The notes under the pieces: generated by a model | Database searches by the model: none | Told to the model about the DNA's origin: nothing | What the model saw: only the letters and a program-made list of their open reading frames with translations | Translations under genes and position numbers: made by a program | In this document: positions 41,203-50,375 of the stretch, one piece after another | How positions within the stretch are numbered: the first letter of the stretch is position 1 | Layout of the letters: each line of letters starts with the position of its first letter | Source of the DNA: Sinohyriopsis cumingii | Taxonomy: Eukaryota; Mollusca; Bivalvia; Unionida; Unionidae | Direction: 5' to 3' | NCBI GenBank assembly: GCA_028554795.2 | Contig: CM068826.1 | Span: 105,500,602 to 105,564,601 of the forward strand | DNA: 64,000 bases

Positions 41203-41208
41203 TTTATT
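41203..41208 (-). terminator. Poly(A) signal AATAAA
   Basis: AATAAA on the minus strand in an A/T-rich region about 130 nt after the protease gene. It is the first such signal after the structural gene group and probably ends the transcripts from 49.1 to 41.3 kb. Confidence 0.6.
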
Positions 41209-41335
41209 CAAAAATCACTTAACACTAACCAACAACTCTAACATTTTTAACAATAATCCAACAATATAACATCAAACAATTTTTCAAATCTCTAACAATT
41301 TTTTCAAATCACAAACATTTTTTTCAATTTACACT

Positions 41336-41896
41336 CTACTTTAAACAGGGCTGACAACGTTGTGAATGAAATTGTGATTTCCACTGTTGGAAATCATTAG
41401 GCCATTGATGGACACTACGTTTCCTAGCTTGAGACAAAAGATAAGCATAATGGTCACAAAACCATAGATCTACTTTCACATCGTTTCTAGAAGATGAAGG
41501 AGGATCAAAATGAGTCACTAAATGTTCTAAGGAATAGCCCAGGCTGCGATGATGCAGAAAATACACACAATATTGTCCACACACCAAGGAATCTGTGCCT
41601 TATAATTTCACATTATTGAATCGGGTGGTCTGAGCATTTCTTCTCATAAAGTCGATGATATCGTCTTCCAAAGGGGGCAATCCGTACGAATCGAAATATT
41701 CCACACATCCTTCTTGAGGAAAGTAAACGGCTACCCAGTGGGTTCCTGGGAGATGACTGTCGTCCGTGTTGATCACGTAAGCTAGATGGTCTTGAGGTTT
41801 GCGATGAGGGAGTTCATCTTTAGCACAGACGACAGGATTCCAAGAAGACGTATACGAACTGTGGTTCAAAAGGTAATAAAGTTCCCAGGTATCCAT
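41336..41896 (-). pseudogene. Adenovirus-type cysteine protease (PRO), broken
   Basis: Recognisable by HLPGTHWVAVYF and the following EYFDSYGLPP, the His and acidic catalytic segments of the adenain/Ulp1-like protease of Polintons and adenoviruses. A CGQYCVYFL segment with the nucleophile-type Cys lies nearer the 3' end. In the family this enzyme matures capsid precursors. The ATG at 41896 comes 20 nt after the stop of the upstream gene. The region is interrupted, so the copy is broken. Confidence 0.8.
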
Positions 41897-41916
41897 TTGT
41901 GTTGTTTTTTTCTTCT

Positions 41917-42399
41917 TCACAGGTAATAATAAGTCATCAATTCGATCCTGACTTTTTGCTTGAAAATGTCTGACAAATAACCGTTTCTTCGTTTCGTCTC
42001 CTCACTTTGATTCAGGAGAGCTTCGATGCGATCGATCTCTTGAGTGGTTAATGTTGGACAAGAATGTTCACGCAAGTCTTTATACCACTGGTGCAACACG
42101 TCTTCGTCCGAGATGAGACTCCAAGCATCGTCCAGATACTCGTCCAATTTTTCTTCTTGACTCAGCATCAGGCATTTATCGTGTTGAATTTGACTGGGAT
42201 GATCGTTTTGACATCCATAGCAATCTTTCTTGATCAATTCCGTCATTTTTTCGACCAAGTGTTTGGCAAAACAGGAGACTAAATGGTCTTTTTGTTCTGG
42301 CCATCTTGACTTCATCATGATAACTTCTTTTTCCATGGTCTCCTCACATTTCATCTCCAAAGTTTCTCCACTAGGTAAAGAGGGATAACAGTCTTCCAT
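41917..42399 (-). CDS. Conserved Polinton protein with C-x2-C...H-x4-C motif
   Basis: 160 residues and an open frame. The central segment CYGCQNDHPSQIQHDKCLM has a Cys-x2-Cys-x2-Asp-His-Pro-Ser-Gln...Cys pattern that I recognise from other animal Polinton proteins of unknown function, where it may bind zinc. The flanks are acidic and helical. It sits between the capsid and protease genes with very short gaps, so it is probably expressed with the structural group. No enzymatic role can be read from the sequence. Confidence 0.65.
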   Translation of the reverse strand: MEDCYPSLPSGETLEMKCEETMEKEVIMMKSRWPEQKDHLVSCFAKHLVEKMTELIKKDCYGCQNDHPSQIQHDKCLMLSQEEKLDEYLDDAWSLISDEDVLHQWYKDLREHSCPTLTTQEIDRIEALLNQSEETKRRNGYLSDIFKQKVRIELMTYYYL

Positions 42400-42404
42400 A
42401 GCTT

Positions 42405-43336
42405 CTAATAGTCTAGAATGACTTCTCTCAAACTGTTGATTTCTATGGTATTATCGAATTCTGCATACAGGATGACGTTCACCGTGTCTGGTAGAGCATT
42501 AGTAAACTGAAGTTCCACACGAATCTGGCCGGATTTTATAGGGTAGAAATGTCCCTCGTCGCTGCCTTGGTCTGGAGTGAAATCGAAAGCCCACAAGCAT
42601 AACCTCCTGCGTAATCGTCGTACGTAATGCCGTGACTGTTGTTGGTCCCTAATTGTCCAGTGGCTTCATACAGGGACAAGTACGATCTCAAGTAATTCTT
42701 CTTGGTAAAGTCAGGTTCGAAAGGTCGGGTACACAAGGTCTTGCCATCGCGACTGACTTCGATCTTGGACACGTCAAAGTGTCGAAAGTGGAAAGGATTT
42801 TCAGCGAAAGCTCCGTTGAAGGCTGAATTCTCGACCATACCAAGGATTAAACGTTTGGGTAACTGTCCTTGAAACAGATGATCTTCGATCATGGATCGCT
42901 GTCCCTTGGGAATGGTGAAGGTTTTCACTTCCACGCGACGGATCGGATACTTGGCGGTCGTTCTGCTCAACGTCTGACTGATGTCGTTTCCCACTTTGGG
43001 TAACACTTCCACGCGTCGTACGTAGAGTTTGGCCTCCTCGATTTTGCTTTTAGGAGTGTCAGCAGCAGTATCAGCCAACAAATGGAAAGCGGCACTGCTG
43101 CGATTCAGTCTCAAGCGAACATTTACCCCGTTCAGCAAATATTTCTCTTGCAACCACATGTCCAAATGCAAACAATCCATCAGTTTGATTTTGAACTCGA
43201 TGGGAGCGGAATCCGTCAAAGAGTACACGGGGTGAAATTCCACCCATTGGGATTCTTGCATCGTCATCATCGTGGGGGGCATGGCAAACAGGTCCAGTTC
43301 CGTCTTGGAACAAGCGCAAGATTCTCGGTGCATCAT
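42405..43336 (-). pseudogene. Major capsid protein (double jelly roll), broken
   Basis: Diagnostic segments include HFRHFDVSKIEVSRDGKTLC, RSYLSLYEATGQLGT and GITYDDYAGGY, the C-terminal jelly-roll signature of the Polinton major capsid protein. Upstream are the N-terminal strands (WVEFHPVYSLTDSAPIEFKI). The ATG at 43336 lies 15 nt after the stop of the preceding basic-protein gene; the longer frame to 43354 begins at a non-ATG codon. The length fits a somewhat short family member. The region is interrupted. Confidence 0.85.
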
Positions 43337-43350
43337 TTTTTCTCTGTGTC

Positions 43351-43776
43351 TCAATAATCGAAAACGTCTAAGTCTCGAACGGTTCTTCTTTTCTTTGTCT
43401 TTCTCGCTTTAGACGTGTGAAGTCTGGTGAAAGGGTGTTTTCTTCGTCGTCTCTTTCTGCCTTGTCCTTGCTGAATGCCTGACTCGGTAGCGTGCAGGGC
43501 ATTTATAGGTGTTTCTCGGCGACCCAAAATGTCTTTGCCCGTTTGCAGCAAGACATTTTTGCTAGCCCTCATGAAGGCTTCTTTAGGGTTTTGTTTGTCG
43601 ATGATGACATTTTGGAGAAATTCTTTGCCTTGCGTCAGTGCCGCATCTTTCAAGGCGTGCAATCCGCGTGTCACCATCGGTTTCAACACCGGGGCCACCG
43701 AACGAAAGGCCGATTTTAACATATCTCCTAAACCGTGTCCTCGCTGTCGAGCAACCCCTCGGTACACTGGATACAT
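43351..43776 (-). CDS. Basic virion protein, adenovirus pX/pVI-like
   Basis: 141 residues, open. It begins MYPVYRGVARQRGHGLGDML, with a Gly-rich stretch that looks like an adenain cleavage region, followed by an amphipathic helix (LKSAFRSVAPVLKPMVTRGL). The C-terminus is very basic (GRKRRRRKHPF, KARKTKKRR). Polintons and adintoviruses usually carry a protein of this type between the two capsid genes. By analogy with adenovirus pVI/pX it may line the virion interior or bind DNA. The assignment rests on composition, position and the N-terminal motif. Confidence 0.7.
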   Translation of the reverse strand: MYPVYRGVARQRGHGLGDMLKSAFRSVAPVLKPMVTRGLHALKDAALTQGKEFLQNVIIDKQNPKEAFMRASKNVLLQTGKDILGRRETPINALHATESGIQQGQGRKRRRRKHPFTRLHTSKARKTKKRRTVRDLDVFDY

Positions 43777-43779
43777 GAC

Positions 43780-44706
43780 TTACGAATCGTGAGAGAACAG
43801 TTTTCGAAAATGGAGTTTCACCGTGACTTTTCCTTTGGTGAATGGAATATTTTGTCCCAAATCTCCTTTTATAGTAATGTTGACCGTGTCCAAATACGAT
43901 TTGCTGACAGGCAAATAGTGAGGATGTACAAATTCGCGGTGGACGTGATAAGTGTTTCCACCTTCCTCGTCAGCGATCGTGGCAGAATCCACTTTGAAAG
44001 GAATGACACGCAGTAACGGCACAGAGGTGTGTCCCACCACGTTGTACTCCACCACATCGGAATACACGAAGATCAAATTCAGTCCTTGGTTCAGTTCTAC
44101 CGGGGTACGAAATAACTTGATAAAAGAATCGTTGTCGTAAATGATTGGTAATTCGTTTTTCTTCATCATGGCCATTCTCATGTTCATGTCTCCGCCCAAC
44201 ATGTCAAACAATTCAGGACAAAATAAAATGGACAGGATTTTACTCCCGTCAAATCTCATCGAGAAGCGACGAGCTGCTTTGTGGTATTCCATGGTGACAC
44301 TTTTTCTGACACTCTCCAAAGCTTTAAGAAACAAGCTATTAAACCTGGTGGCTATGGTGCTGACCAAATGTTGACCACTAAAATAATAGCCTGGGAAAAT
44401 GAACAAGTGGTAGGTAAAATTTTGATTTTGTGTACGGGTTTTCTTGTCATATTTGACATTCTTATCCAAGTACTCTTGCACTTGCTCGTCATGAACTTCC
44501 ACATCAAAAAAAGTTTGATTGGGAAGGACATTGAGGACTTGGGTCGGGTGAATGATTTCCACTAAAGCCACTTCCCAATGGGCTTCGTGATCTAAGGGGA
44601 TGGCCTGAGGTAATTTGGCCGTGTAACAGCACGACGTGTTGTGGGGAAACACCTCCATGGAACTGTCACTGGGTAAGGTTAAGTAAAATTGGTTTTGGTG
44701 ACTCAT
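43780..44706 (-). CDS. Minor capsid (penton-like) protein, F54H12.2-like
   Basis: 308 residues with an open, full-length frame. The N-terminus FYLTLPSDSSMEVFPHNTSC and the C-terminus VHPHYLPVSKSYLDTVNI followed by GKVTVKLHFRK are the hallmarks of the family annotated in animals as F54H12.2-like. It is the Polinton minor capsid, or penton, single-jelly-roll protein. WEVALVEIIHP early in the protein also matches the family. It would occupy vertices of the predicted icosahedral shell. The gene abuts the downstream basic-protein gene (3-nt gap) and the upstream membrane-protein gene (4-nt overlap), as expected for a packed structural operon-like block. Confidence 0.85.
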   Translation of the reverse strand: MSHQNQFYLTLPSDSSMEVFPHNTSCCYTAKLPQAIPLDHEAHWEVALVEIIHPTQVLNVLPNQTFFDVEVHDEQVQEYLDKNVKYDKKTRTQNQNFTYHLFIFPGYYFSGQHLVSTIATRFNSLFLKALESVRKSVTMEYHKAARRFSMRFDGSKILSILFCPELFDMLGGDMNMRMAMMKKNELPIIYDNDSFIKLFRTPVELNQGLNLIFVYSDVVEYNVVGHTSVPLLRVIPFKVDSATIADEEGGNTYHVHREFVHPHYLPVSKSYLDTVNITIKGDLGQNIPFTKGKVTVKLHFRKLFSHDS

Positions 44707-45113
44707 AATTCCAGAGTTCTGTGGCTGTCCGAGGGGTTACTGGACGTCAGAGGCGTGTCTCCGCCCAAAATGGGGTTCTGCTTGTTCTTGGAGTGGTGAC
44801 TGGCACTGGCACTGGACACAAGGTTCCCGTGGTTCCCGTTCGATGAGAATTTCAAGGAGGGATTGGGAAGCAGGTAACCGATGCAACTGCTCAATAAAAT
44901 GGTCCACAATTGTTTGTCTCCTTGTTGCAAACTCAAATTGGCGATGGCTGCCCCGATGACACAATACACCACGAAGATTTGGCAGAAAAAGACGATTTGC
45001 GTTTTAGGCACACGTTCTCCGCACCACACCCACAAGGGTTGTTTTTGTAAATCTTGCACAGAAGAACTGGGTGAAGGAGTGGTCGACGTAACTGCGTCTG
45101 TGTGAAAAGGCAT
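44703..45113 (-). CDS. Conserved Polinton two-helix membrane protein
   Basis: 136 residues from the ATG at 45113; the frame extends to 45122 only by a GTG codon. A proline/serine-rich N-terminus is followed by two hydrophobic segments, IVFFCQIFVVYCVIGAAIAN and LWTILLSSCIGYLLP, then NPSLK and a Ser-rich tail. The sequence VPKTQIVFFCQI...IGYLLPNPSLK is characteristic of a small membrane protein found beside the penton gene in many animal Polintons. The role is unknown; a virion membrane or assembly factor is possible. A TATA-like cgactataaaaa (45126-45137) lies just upstream. Confidence 0.75.
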   Translation of the reverse strand: MPFHTDAVTSTTPSPSSSVQDLQKQPLWVWCGERVPKTQIVFFCQIFVVYCVIGAAIANLSLQQGDKQLWTILLSSCIGYLLPNPSLKFSSNGNHGNLVSSASASHHSKNKQNPILGGDTPLTSSNPSDSHRTLEL

Positions 45114-45119
45114 AATGGT

Positions 45120-46233
45120 CACTTCTTTTTATAGTCGATGACTTGCGAAGCGTCGATCCAAGAATCAAAACTGGGTGGATATCCTATCCTTTCCAACGTA
45201 CTTTGACTTCTTTGACACGTCGTTTGCCCACTTTACGGGTTCTGCGTTCGAGAATGCTTTCGATGTCGTACACGTCGTCTTCTTTTTTGGTGACACGTTG
45301 TAACTCGGGCAAATAAAACGTTCCTTTGAGCACTTCTTCGTTCATGTCTTCCAATTTATAGACGGCAGGATGACGACCATGCACTCGTCCAGTGATGCCA
45401 AATAATTCGGTCGTCCAGTTAGGTAAGTAACCTTTGTCGAAAGTGCGTTTGGTTTTACCAATGCGCACCCAATCTCCTACGGCCAACTCTCCACTTTTCT
45501 TGGGGACAGCAATCGTCGGGGACGTACCAAACAGGCGCTCAAACACCAACACTTCGTTGTCGGGAGTCACGTCTTGCGAGGCACGTCCGATGCTTCGATG
45601 GTAAGATTGGTTGTACGCTTGCACCAGGTGCGGTAAGATGTCGATGTACTTCAGAGTGTGGTGATGCGTAAAATATTTCCACATGCGTTCTTTCAAAGTG
45701 CGTTGAAAACGTTCCACGATGCTGGCTTTGGTTTCGGGATTCTCGGTGGTAAAAAAATGAATGTCACGTTTCTTTAATTCTTTTTGGAAAGCTTGGTTCA
45801 GAAATTAGGTACCTTTGTCCGTTTGCCATCGAAGAGGGTGACGACCGCTTTGTTTCAACACCCGTTGCAGGGCTCGCACTAACTCGCTGCTCGATTTGGA
45901 AGTCAAGGGTACGACCCAGGCAAATTTGGAAAAGACGTCGATGACACAAAACAAATATTTGTAGCCGCGATTGTAGCTGGCGAAATGAGAGACATCGGCT
46001 AAATCGGCTTGCCATTGATGATCGATGCCTTCCACTCGGGTGCGACTTCTGGCAAACTTGCGTCGAATGGGTTTGTGTAAAGTGTAGGTAGCTTGTTCTT
46101 GTAACCATCGTTGCACTTGAGGTAAACGGAGACTTTTCAGTCGAGTTTTGGTAGCACGATACAATTTTTGAACTCCTGCGTAACCTGCAGGATGGGAGGG
46201 ATCGTAGTAAATGCTGGCTAAGACTTTTTCCAT
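45120..46233 (-). pseudogene. Retroviral-type integrase with chromodomain-like tail, broken
   Basis: The rve-fold core is recognisable by WQADLADVSHFASYNRGYKY (first Asp), LFCVIDVFSKFAWVVPL, RWQTDKGT (second Asp) and the helix with YNQSYHRSIG. The N-terminal segment YYDPSHPAGYAGVQKLYRAT is typical of Polinton integrases. Near the C-terminus RKVGKRRVKEVKVRWKG looks like the start of a chromodomain, which in related integrases steers insertion toward certain chromatin. Translation probably starts at the ATG at 46233, 16 nt after the upstream stop. The region is interrupted. Confidence 0.88.
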
Positions 46234-46249
46234 TTTTTGTGTTTGTGTG

Positions 46250-46882
46250 TTAATAAGGCACCCACTCTTGGAAGATGCTACTCTTTTTCTCTTGGGGTAC
46301 TTTCTTGGATTGCAGTGCTTTGCGTGTGCGACCGGCAATAGGTGTCGAGGAGGATGTCTGAGCGGGGAATATCGGTTCTTGTTTCACTTCTGTCTTCACT
46401 TCTGTCTTCACTTTCTTTTTCTCTTGTGATGAAGAAGGGGTGGCCATCATCTTTTTAATCCATCCAATTCTGGACGTAGGTGGTGTTGTTAACTTGTGTA
46501 CTTTTTCTGGTGGAGTTTGAAACCCTTCTTCTTCTTCTTCTTTTCCTTTTTTTGTCCTGGTCACTGGTAGTGGTGGTACTGGTACTGGTGATGGTGCTGG
46601 ACTTTTCATCAAGGTCTTAAAATCTTTCAGAGTGATTAGAGCTGTTTCGTCTAAAGCTTTCTGGTGAAAGAGTTGCAGTCGTTGCAAGAGTTGACCGTAC
46701 TTTTGCGATTTTTCTGTTTCGGACAAATCTTGGTGATCCATCAAGGACTGCAATTCGTGTTGCAACTGGGACATCTCGCTCAAATTGGGATTGGGAGGTA
46801 AATGCGAGGTGCGTTGTTCTTGCCAACGATGGTATTCCATCCATCGTTTGTGAGGCACTAAAGCCAGTTTTCGTCCTTCCAT
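46250..46882 (-). CDS. Polinton accessory protein, unknown function
   Basis: 210 residues, open. The N-terminal part (KLALVPHKRWMEYHRWQEQR) resembles the 'LVP...' start seen in an uncharacterised Polinton protein. The middle is helical with Gln-rich heptads (LQHELQSLMDHQDLSETEKS). The C-terminal half is low-complexity, rich in Pro, Glu and Lys, with repeats of KVKTEV. A TATA-like aagataaaaag (46928-46938) lies about 45 nt upstream of the ATG. It directly precedes the integrase gene. No function can be assigned. Confidence 0.65.
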   Translation of the reverse strand: MEGRKLALVPHKRWMEYHRWQEQRTSHLPPNPNLSEMSQLQHELQSLMDHQDLSETEKSQKYGQLLQRLQLFHQKALDETALITLKDFKTLMKSPAPSPVPVPPLPVTRTKKGKEEEEEGFQTPPEKVHKLTTPPTSRIGWIKKMMATPSSSQEKKKVKTEVKTEVKQEPIFPAQTSSSTPIAGRTRKALQSKKVPQEKKSSIFQEWVPY

Positions 46883-46924
46883 GGGGTTGTCAGGGATCGA
46901 TTCTGAGATCTTGGGACTTCCGAA

Positions 46925-47318
46925 GGCCTTTTTATCTTGCTCCCACCAGTCCTCCCAACATGGTTCCCAAGACTCCTTTCAGTAAGGGGCCTAACAAGAG
47001 AGGTAAAATGCCTCCACGTTGGACCAACATCTTCTTCTTTTGACGAATGGGAATTTTCTTTTGAACCATTTGGCGAAGAACGTGACGATGTTTGCCTTAG
47101 CATTGTTTCTGGTGTTTGGACAAAGGGATCGTGCCTTTCAAGACGTTCAAACAACATTCGCACACGGTATCGATGACCTCTTTGGAGGCCGATTGAATGA
47201 GCTTTTTTCGTAGGGGTGGAGAAGCTTTGGACAGGACAGATAACATGTCCCCATCTTTGACTAAACGAGGAGGCAGTCCTTTCCTTTTCTTTCCTTGGGG
47301 TTTTCTGGAGGGTGACAT
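46925..47318 (-). pseudogene. Conserved small Polinton protein, broken
   Basis: The N-terminal part has KASPPLRKKLIQSASKEVID followed by TVCECCLNVLKGTIPLSKHQ, a signature I recognise from animal Polintons: a short helical protein that usually ends in a Gly/Leu-rich hydrophobic stretch. The ATG is at 47318, preceded by a TATA box at 47361-47376 (ccagtataaaaaagg on the minus strand). The family function is unknown. The region is interrupted. Confidence 0.6.
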
Positions 47319-47367
47319 CTTCAGGAGCACCAAAACACTGATACCCCGACTTGGTCACAGGCCTTTT

Positions 47368-48318
47368 TTATACTGGAACGCATCGCCACCGATTGTCTTT
47401 ACGTCGTATTAGTTTGAGGACAGGCATGACACGTCGTGCAGGGGTACGTAACGGACTAAATCCAGCCAGTTCTTGCTTGGACATATCCAGTAAACTTTGT
47501 AACATACCCGATCTTTCTTGGACTTTGATTTTGGGAGAAGGTACTTTGTGATCAGCAGCCACTGCCACTAAATTGGAGGGTCCTGCCACTGGGGAAGTTC
47601 TTTTTGGGGTCATCAACGGAGAAGTTCTTGGTGTGATCAACGTCTCCCAGTACTCTTCAGTTCTTGGTGTCATCAGCGGAGAAGTGGATGAACGTGAGGA
47701 TGCCGGAGACGCAGTCACTGCCGTGGCAGATCGTGGTTTGCGAGTGTAAGGTTGAGTCCTGGCCGAAGTGCCTCTCTTGCGACTAGTTTTCTTCTGTGGG
47801 CTTTTCTTTTTCTGGGGACTTTTTCTCTGTTTCTTTTTCTGGGGGCTTCTTTTCTTTTTCTGGGGTGGTGTCTGGTAAGAGGAGGGTCCCGCCACTGGAG
47901 AAGTTCTCCTTGGGGACCTGGTCTTTTTCTTCTTCTTCTTGGGGCTTCGTTGGACTTTTTTCTTGGGGAGAAGTTTGGGGGCATTAGGATCCCATCTTAA
48001 GAGTGAGCGAATGATGACGCCTCCTAGAGTACCGCTCCCTCCAGGTTTCAAAATGATTTGTTTTTTGGTTTGAGTGTCGATGCGGGGATCGGCCAGTTGG
48101 ACCAAAGCGACTTTGTTTCGATCAAAAAAGCGTTTAGTTTGATGAGGAATCTGAATGATTCCTTGGAGTAATTGACGTGCCGTCACCGTGAACCATCGTA
48201 AGACTTCTTTGAGACTAGCTTCTAAGACACGAGCTCGTATTTGTGGATTTTTTTCTCGACTGATGCCATACAAGGCACGAATCAACTTGACGGGAAGATG
48301 CGACTGAAGGGACGTCAT
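47368..48318 (-). CDS. SPKK-rich basic protein, possible DNA-condensing core protein
   Basis: 316 residues, open. Residues 1-120 form a helical, probably globular segment (LIRALYGISREKNPQIRARV). From about 120 to 190 the chain is extremely Lys-rich with many Ser-Pro-Lys/Arg and Ser-Pro-Gln-Lys-Lys units (RSPKKKKKKTRSPRR, SPQKKKQRKSPQKKKSPQKK). The remainder is rich in Ser/Thr-Pro, with TSPVAGPS and TSPLMTP repeated. SPKK units bind the minor groove in histone H1 and sperm H2B, so I infer a role in genome condensation comparable with adenovirus core proteins. A TATA box (tctataaaaac) lies at 48356-48366, 38 nt upstream. Its neighbours are the ATPase and the structural genes. Confidence 0.6.
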   Translation of the reverse strand: MTSLQSHLPVKLIRALYGISREKNPQIRARVLEASLKEVLRWFTVTARQLLQGIIQIPHQTKRFFDRNKVALVQLADPRIDTQTKKQIILKPGGSGTLGGVIIRSLLRWDPNAPKLLPKKKVQRSPKKKKKKTRSPRRTSPVAGPSSYQTPPQKKKRSPQKKKQRKSPQKKKSPQKKTSRKRGTSARTQPYTRKPRSATAVTASPASSRSSTSPLMTPRTEEYWETLITPRTSPLMTPKRTSPVAGPSNLVAVAADHKVPSPKIKVQERSGMLQSLLDMSKQELAGFSPLRTPARRVMPVLKLIRRKDNRWRCVPV

Positions 48319-48385
48319 GTTGACGTTGTGTGAGACAGACGAAAAGGGTCTGAGGTTTTTATAGATTTTTTTATGTGGAGTGAAA

Positions 48386-49114
48386 TTAAGTCGAGGACGG
48401 AGACGTGTACAGGACAGGCCCTCCGTCTTGGCACCAGTGGTGAAACAAGTGGGTACGAAATCGCAAATCCTCGGGGGTCGTAGGTTTCAAATCGACGAGT
48501 AAATAGGCGTGTGGAGTTTGAGTGGCATCGTCGTAAGCCTGAGTCAGCCAAGGTGTTCCTAACTGTTTGGCTAAGACTTGCACTTGCGATTTATCTCGAG
48601 GGCTTTTAAACAAGACCACGTAATGTGCATTGAGACTGATGGTGCGATGGGCTTTACTTTGTTGAAACAAATTTTGGGTGATGTAAACGACACTGGCATT
48701 ACGGTGATGCCCTTTGCGCGTGAACCACAGTTTAATTTCTTCTTCGTCTTCTCCTAACATGTCGTCAAAAATGACCAGATGGGTTTGACGGGAGTCAGAG
48801 ACGATGCCGTCGTCTTCTTTAGGAATGCCTTCCACAAACACGATGGAATCGCCTTGACTTTCTCGCAAGAGGCTGTACGCCGATTGCCACTCTTTGTAAC
48901 ACCACACGATCCGTTGAGGTGGCCGATCGATCAAATGATGTTTATGTTCGATCAAACGTTTGACGAATTCGGTTTTGCCTGAACCACTAGGTCCAGCAAT
49001 GACCATGTTAAAAGGATGGCGAAGATACAAAGCCTCCCAACTGGCACGATCTAAGTGTTCGTCGATGACTTTGACAGTAGAGGAAGAGGGAGCAGAGACA
49101 GCAGAGGGAGCCAT
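48386..49114 (-). CDS. Genome-packaging ATPase (A32/FtsK-HerA type)
   Basis: 242 residues, open and of normal length. Walker A is GPSGSGKT at residues 41-48. Walker B is THLVIFDDML at 111-120, with the acidic pair D117-D118. The sensor-like segment ASVVYITQNLF follows at 140-150. This is the packaging ATPase shared by Polintons, adintoviruses, virophages and large DNA viruses, and it would drive DNA into the capsid. The ATG at 49114 is preceded by a TATA box at 49160-49169. It is the first gene of the structural group that ends at the poly(A) signal near 41.2 kb. Confidence 0.93.
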   Translation of the reverse strand: MAPSAVSAPSSSTVKVIDEHLDRASWEALYLRHPFNMVIAGPSGSGKTEFVKRLIEHKHHLIDRPPQRIVWCYKEWQSAYSLLRESQGDSIVFVEGIPKEDDGIVSDSRQTHLVIFDDMLGEDEEEIKLWFTRKGHHRNASVVYITQNLFQQSKAHRTISLNAHYVVLFKSPRDKSQVQVLAKQLGTPWLTQAYDDATQTPHAYLLVDLKPTTPEDLRFRTHLFHHWCQDGGPVLYTSPSST

Positions 49115-49159
49115 AGTGTTAGAAATGTCACTTGTGACACGAAAACAAACAAGACAAGA

Positions 49160-49190
49160 GTTTATATACTTTTTTCAGAACACGTTTATT
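49160..49190 (-). promoter_or_regulatory. Back-to-back AATAAA and TATA box
   Basis: On the minus strand AATAAA (49185-49190) is followed within 15 nt by GTATATAAAC (49160-49169). The first would end the upstream group (55.8-49.2 kb) and the second would start the ATPase transcript, so one transcription unit gives way to the next within about 30 bp. Confidence 0.65.
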
Positions 49191-49241
49191 GAATGTTTCA
49201 AATATGAATACGAAAGACAAAACTACATAAAAGCCAAAGGC

Positions 49242-49913
49242 TTAAGTACAAGGATAAAAGGCACATGATAACCAATAAAAACAAGTGTCTGTACAGCATG
49301 TTTTGGGTAATGTTCTAACCAGTTCTATAGTAGGGGGTAAGGTCACACAAGTGTCCTCCCGAAAGGGTCTTTCAGGCCTGTCCACGACAGTCCTGTCCTG
49401 GGTGACGGGTTCTTCTGGCACCGTCACTAACACGGGTTGTAAAGTAACTTTTTTTCTTGAACAACTCTCGTGCATACTGGGCCACTTCTTGGGTCCAAGC
49501 CTCAAAATCCCATTCTTTCCAGGCACGGACATCTGTCCAATGGGGATGTAAGTCACAAGCTACACACACATCGTCATACACGTCTTGGGTAGCTAAAAGT
49601 TGACGAATCTTTTTTTCCTGTTGAGGTCGAGAAGTATCCAGATGAAAACGCAAGGCTTTGAGCAAAAGGAGTTTTTCGTGGCCATTTAAGGCCATGGGGG
49701 ATGTGGTAAGTACTGATCGTAAAGAGTCCACAAAGAATCGGCTGGTAAACGAAATCCCAGAAAACAAGTCACTAAGACACACACCACTTGTCGACCCAAA
49801 TTGAATGGATACAGTTCCTGTAATAATCGATGGTAATGATCCACGGTTTGAATATGGTCATTGAGTTCCTTCCATGGAATCTGTTCAATAATATGTGACA
49901 TAATCCGTGGCAT
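49242..49913 (-). pseudogene. Unrecognised Polinton gene, broken
   Basis: Starts at the ATG at 49913 (MPRIMSHIIEQIPWKELNDH), with a TATA box (gactataaaatc, 49922-49934) immediately upstream. The conserved-looking segment GHEKLLLLKALRFHLDTSRP is followed by a Trp-rich part with paired Cys (VCVACDLHPHW) and a Pro/Thr/Val-rich tail. I do not recognise a family. The region is interrupted, so the true product is uncertain. Confidence 0.45.
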
Positions 49914-50003
49914 GGCAGCCTGATTTTATAGTCTCTTTGTTTCGGAAGCAATAAAGGTAATTTCTAACTAGACATGTTCGTTCTCCAGTAGGGAATTTAA
50001 ATG

Positions 50004-50375
50004 TTACATACTGTAACCGAAACGAGTTTGTCTAGATGTTTCGTCTTCCGCTAAGCAGATTCCACGTAACAAATGTTGGCGATCCTTTAACTCGTCTTCC
50101 TCAATACGTTGCAGTAGGTGTATCTCGAAGTAACCAAAATTACGAACGTCTAGTTCATCATTCACAAACTGAAAGTGTTCAACAAGGTCTGACCACTGAA
50201 AGAATTTCTGACGAATCAGTTCTCTTATACCATTCAGGTACCAGTGGTTAAAGATCTGGTGACGTAACGGATGCAATTGTTCTTTACGTTTGACTTGTAT
50301 TTTCACCAGCTCTCGGTAAATCCTTTCTCTCAACTCCTCAGGCAAGCCCAAAATGTTCTCTTGTAAAGTATCCAT
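50004..50375 (-). CDS. Tandem small gene A (F-box-like N-terminus)
   Basis: About 123 residues from the ATG at 50375 (MDTLQENILGLPEELRERIY). The same start (MDTL, ENI, LP-ELRERIYREL, KIQVKRK) is found in the two genes to the right, so this is one of three tandem paralogues. The pattern Leu-Pro-x-Glu-Leu-x-x-x-Ile-Tyr-x-x-Leu resembles the first helix of F-box proteins, but the rest is not recognisable. The body also shares HPLRH...FNHWYLNGI with gene C. Confidence 0.6.
   Translation of the reverse strand: MDTLQENILGLPEELRERIYRELVKIQVKRKEQLHPLRHQIFNHWYLNGIRELIRQKFFQWSDLVEHFQFVNDELDVRNFGYFEIHLLQRIEEDELKDRQHLLRGICLAEDETSRQTRFGYSM

Noticed and set aside
46858-47358. 166-codon minus-strand ORF across the small conserved Polinton gene
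   Set aside because: It is a shadow frame. The recognisable peptide (CECCLNVLKG) lies in another frame of the same region.
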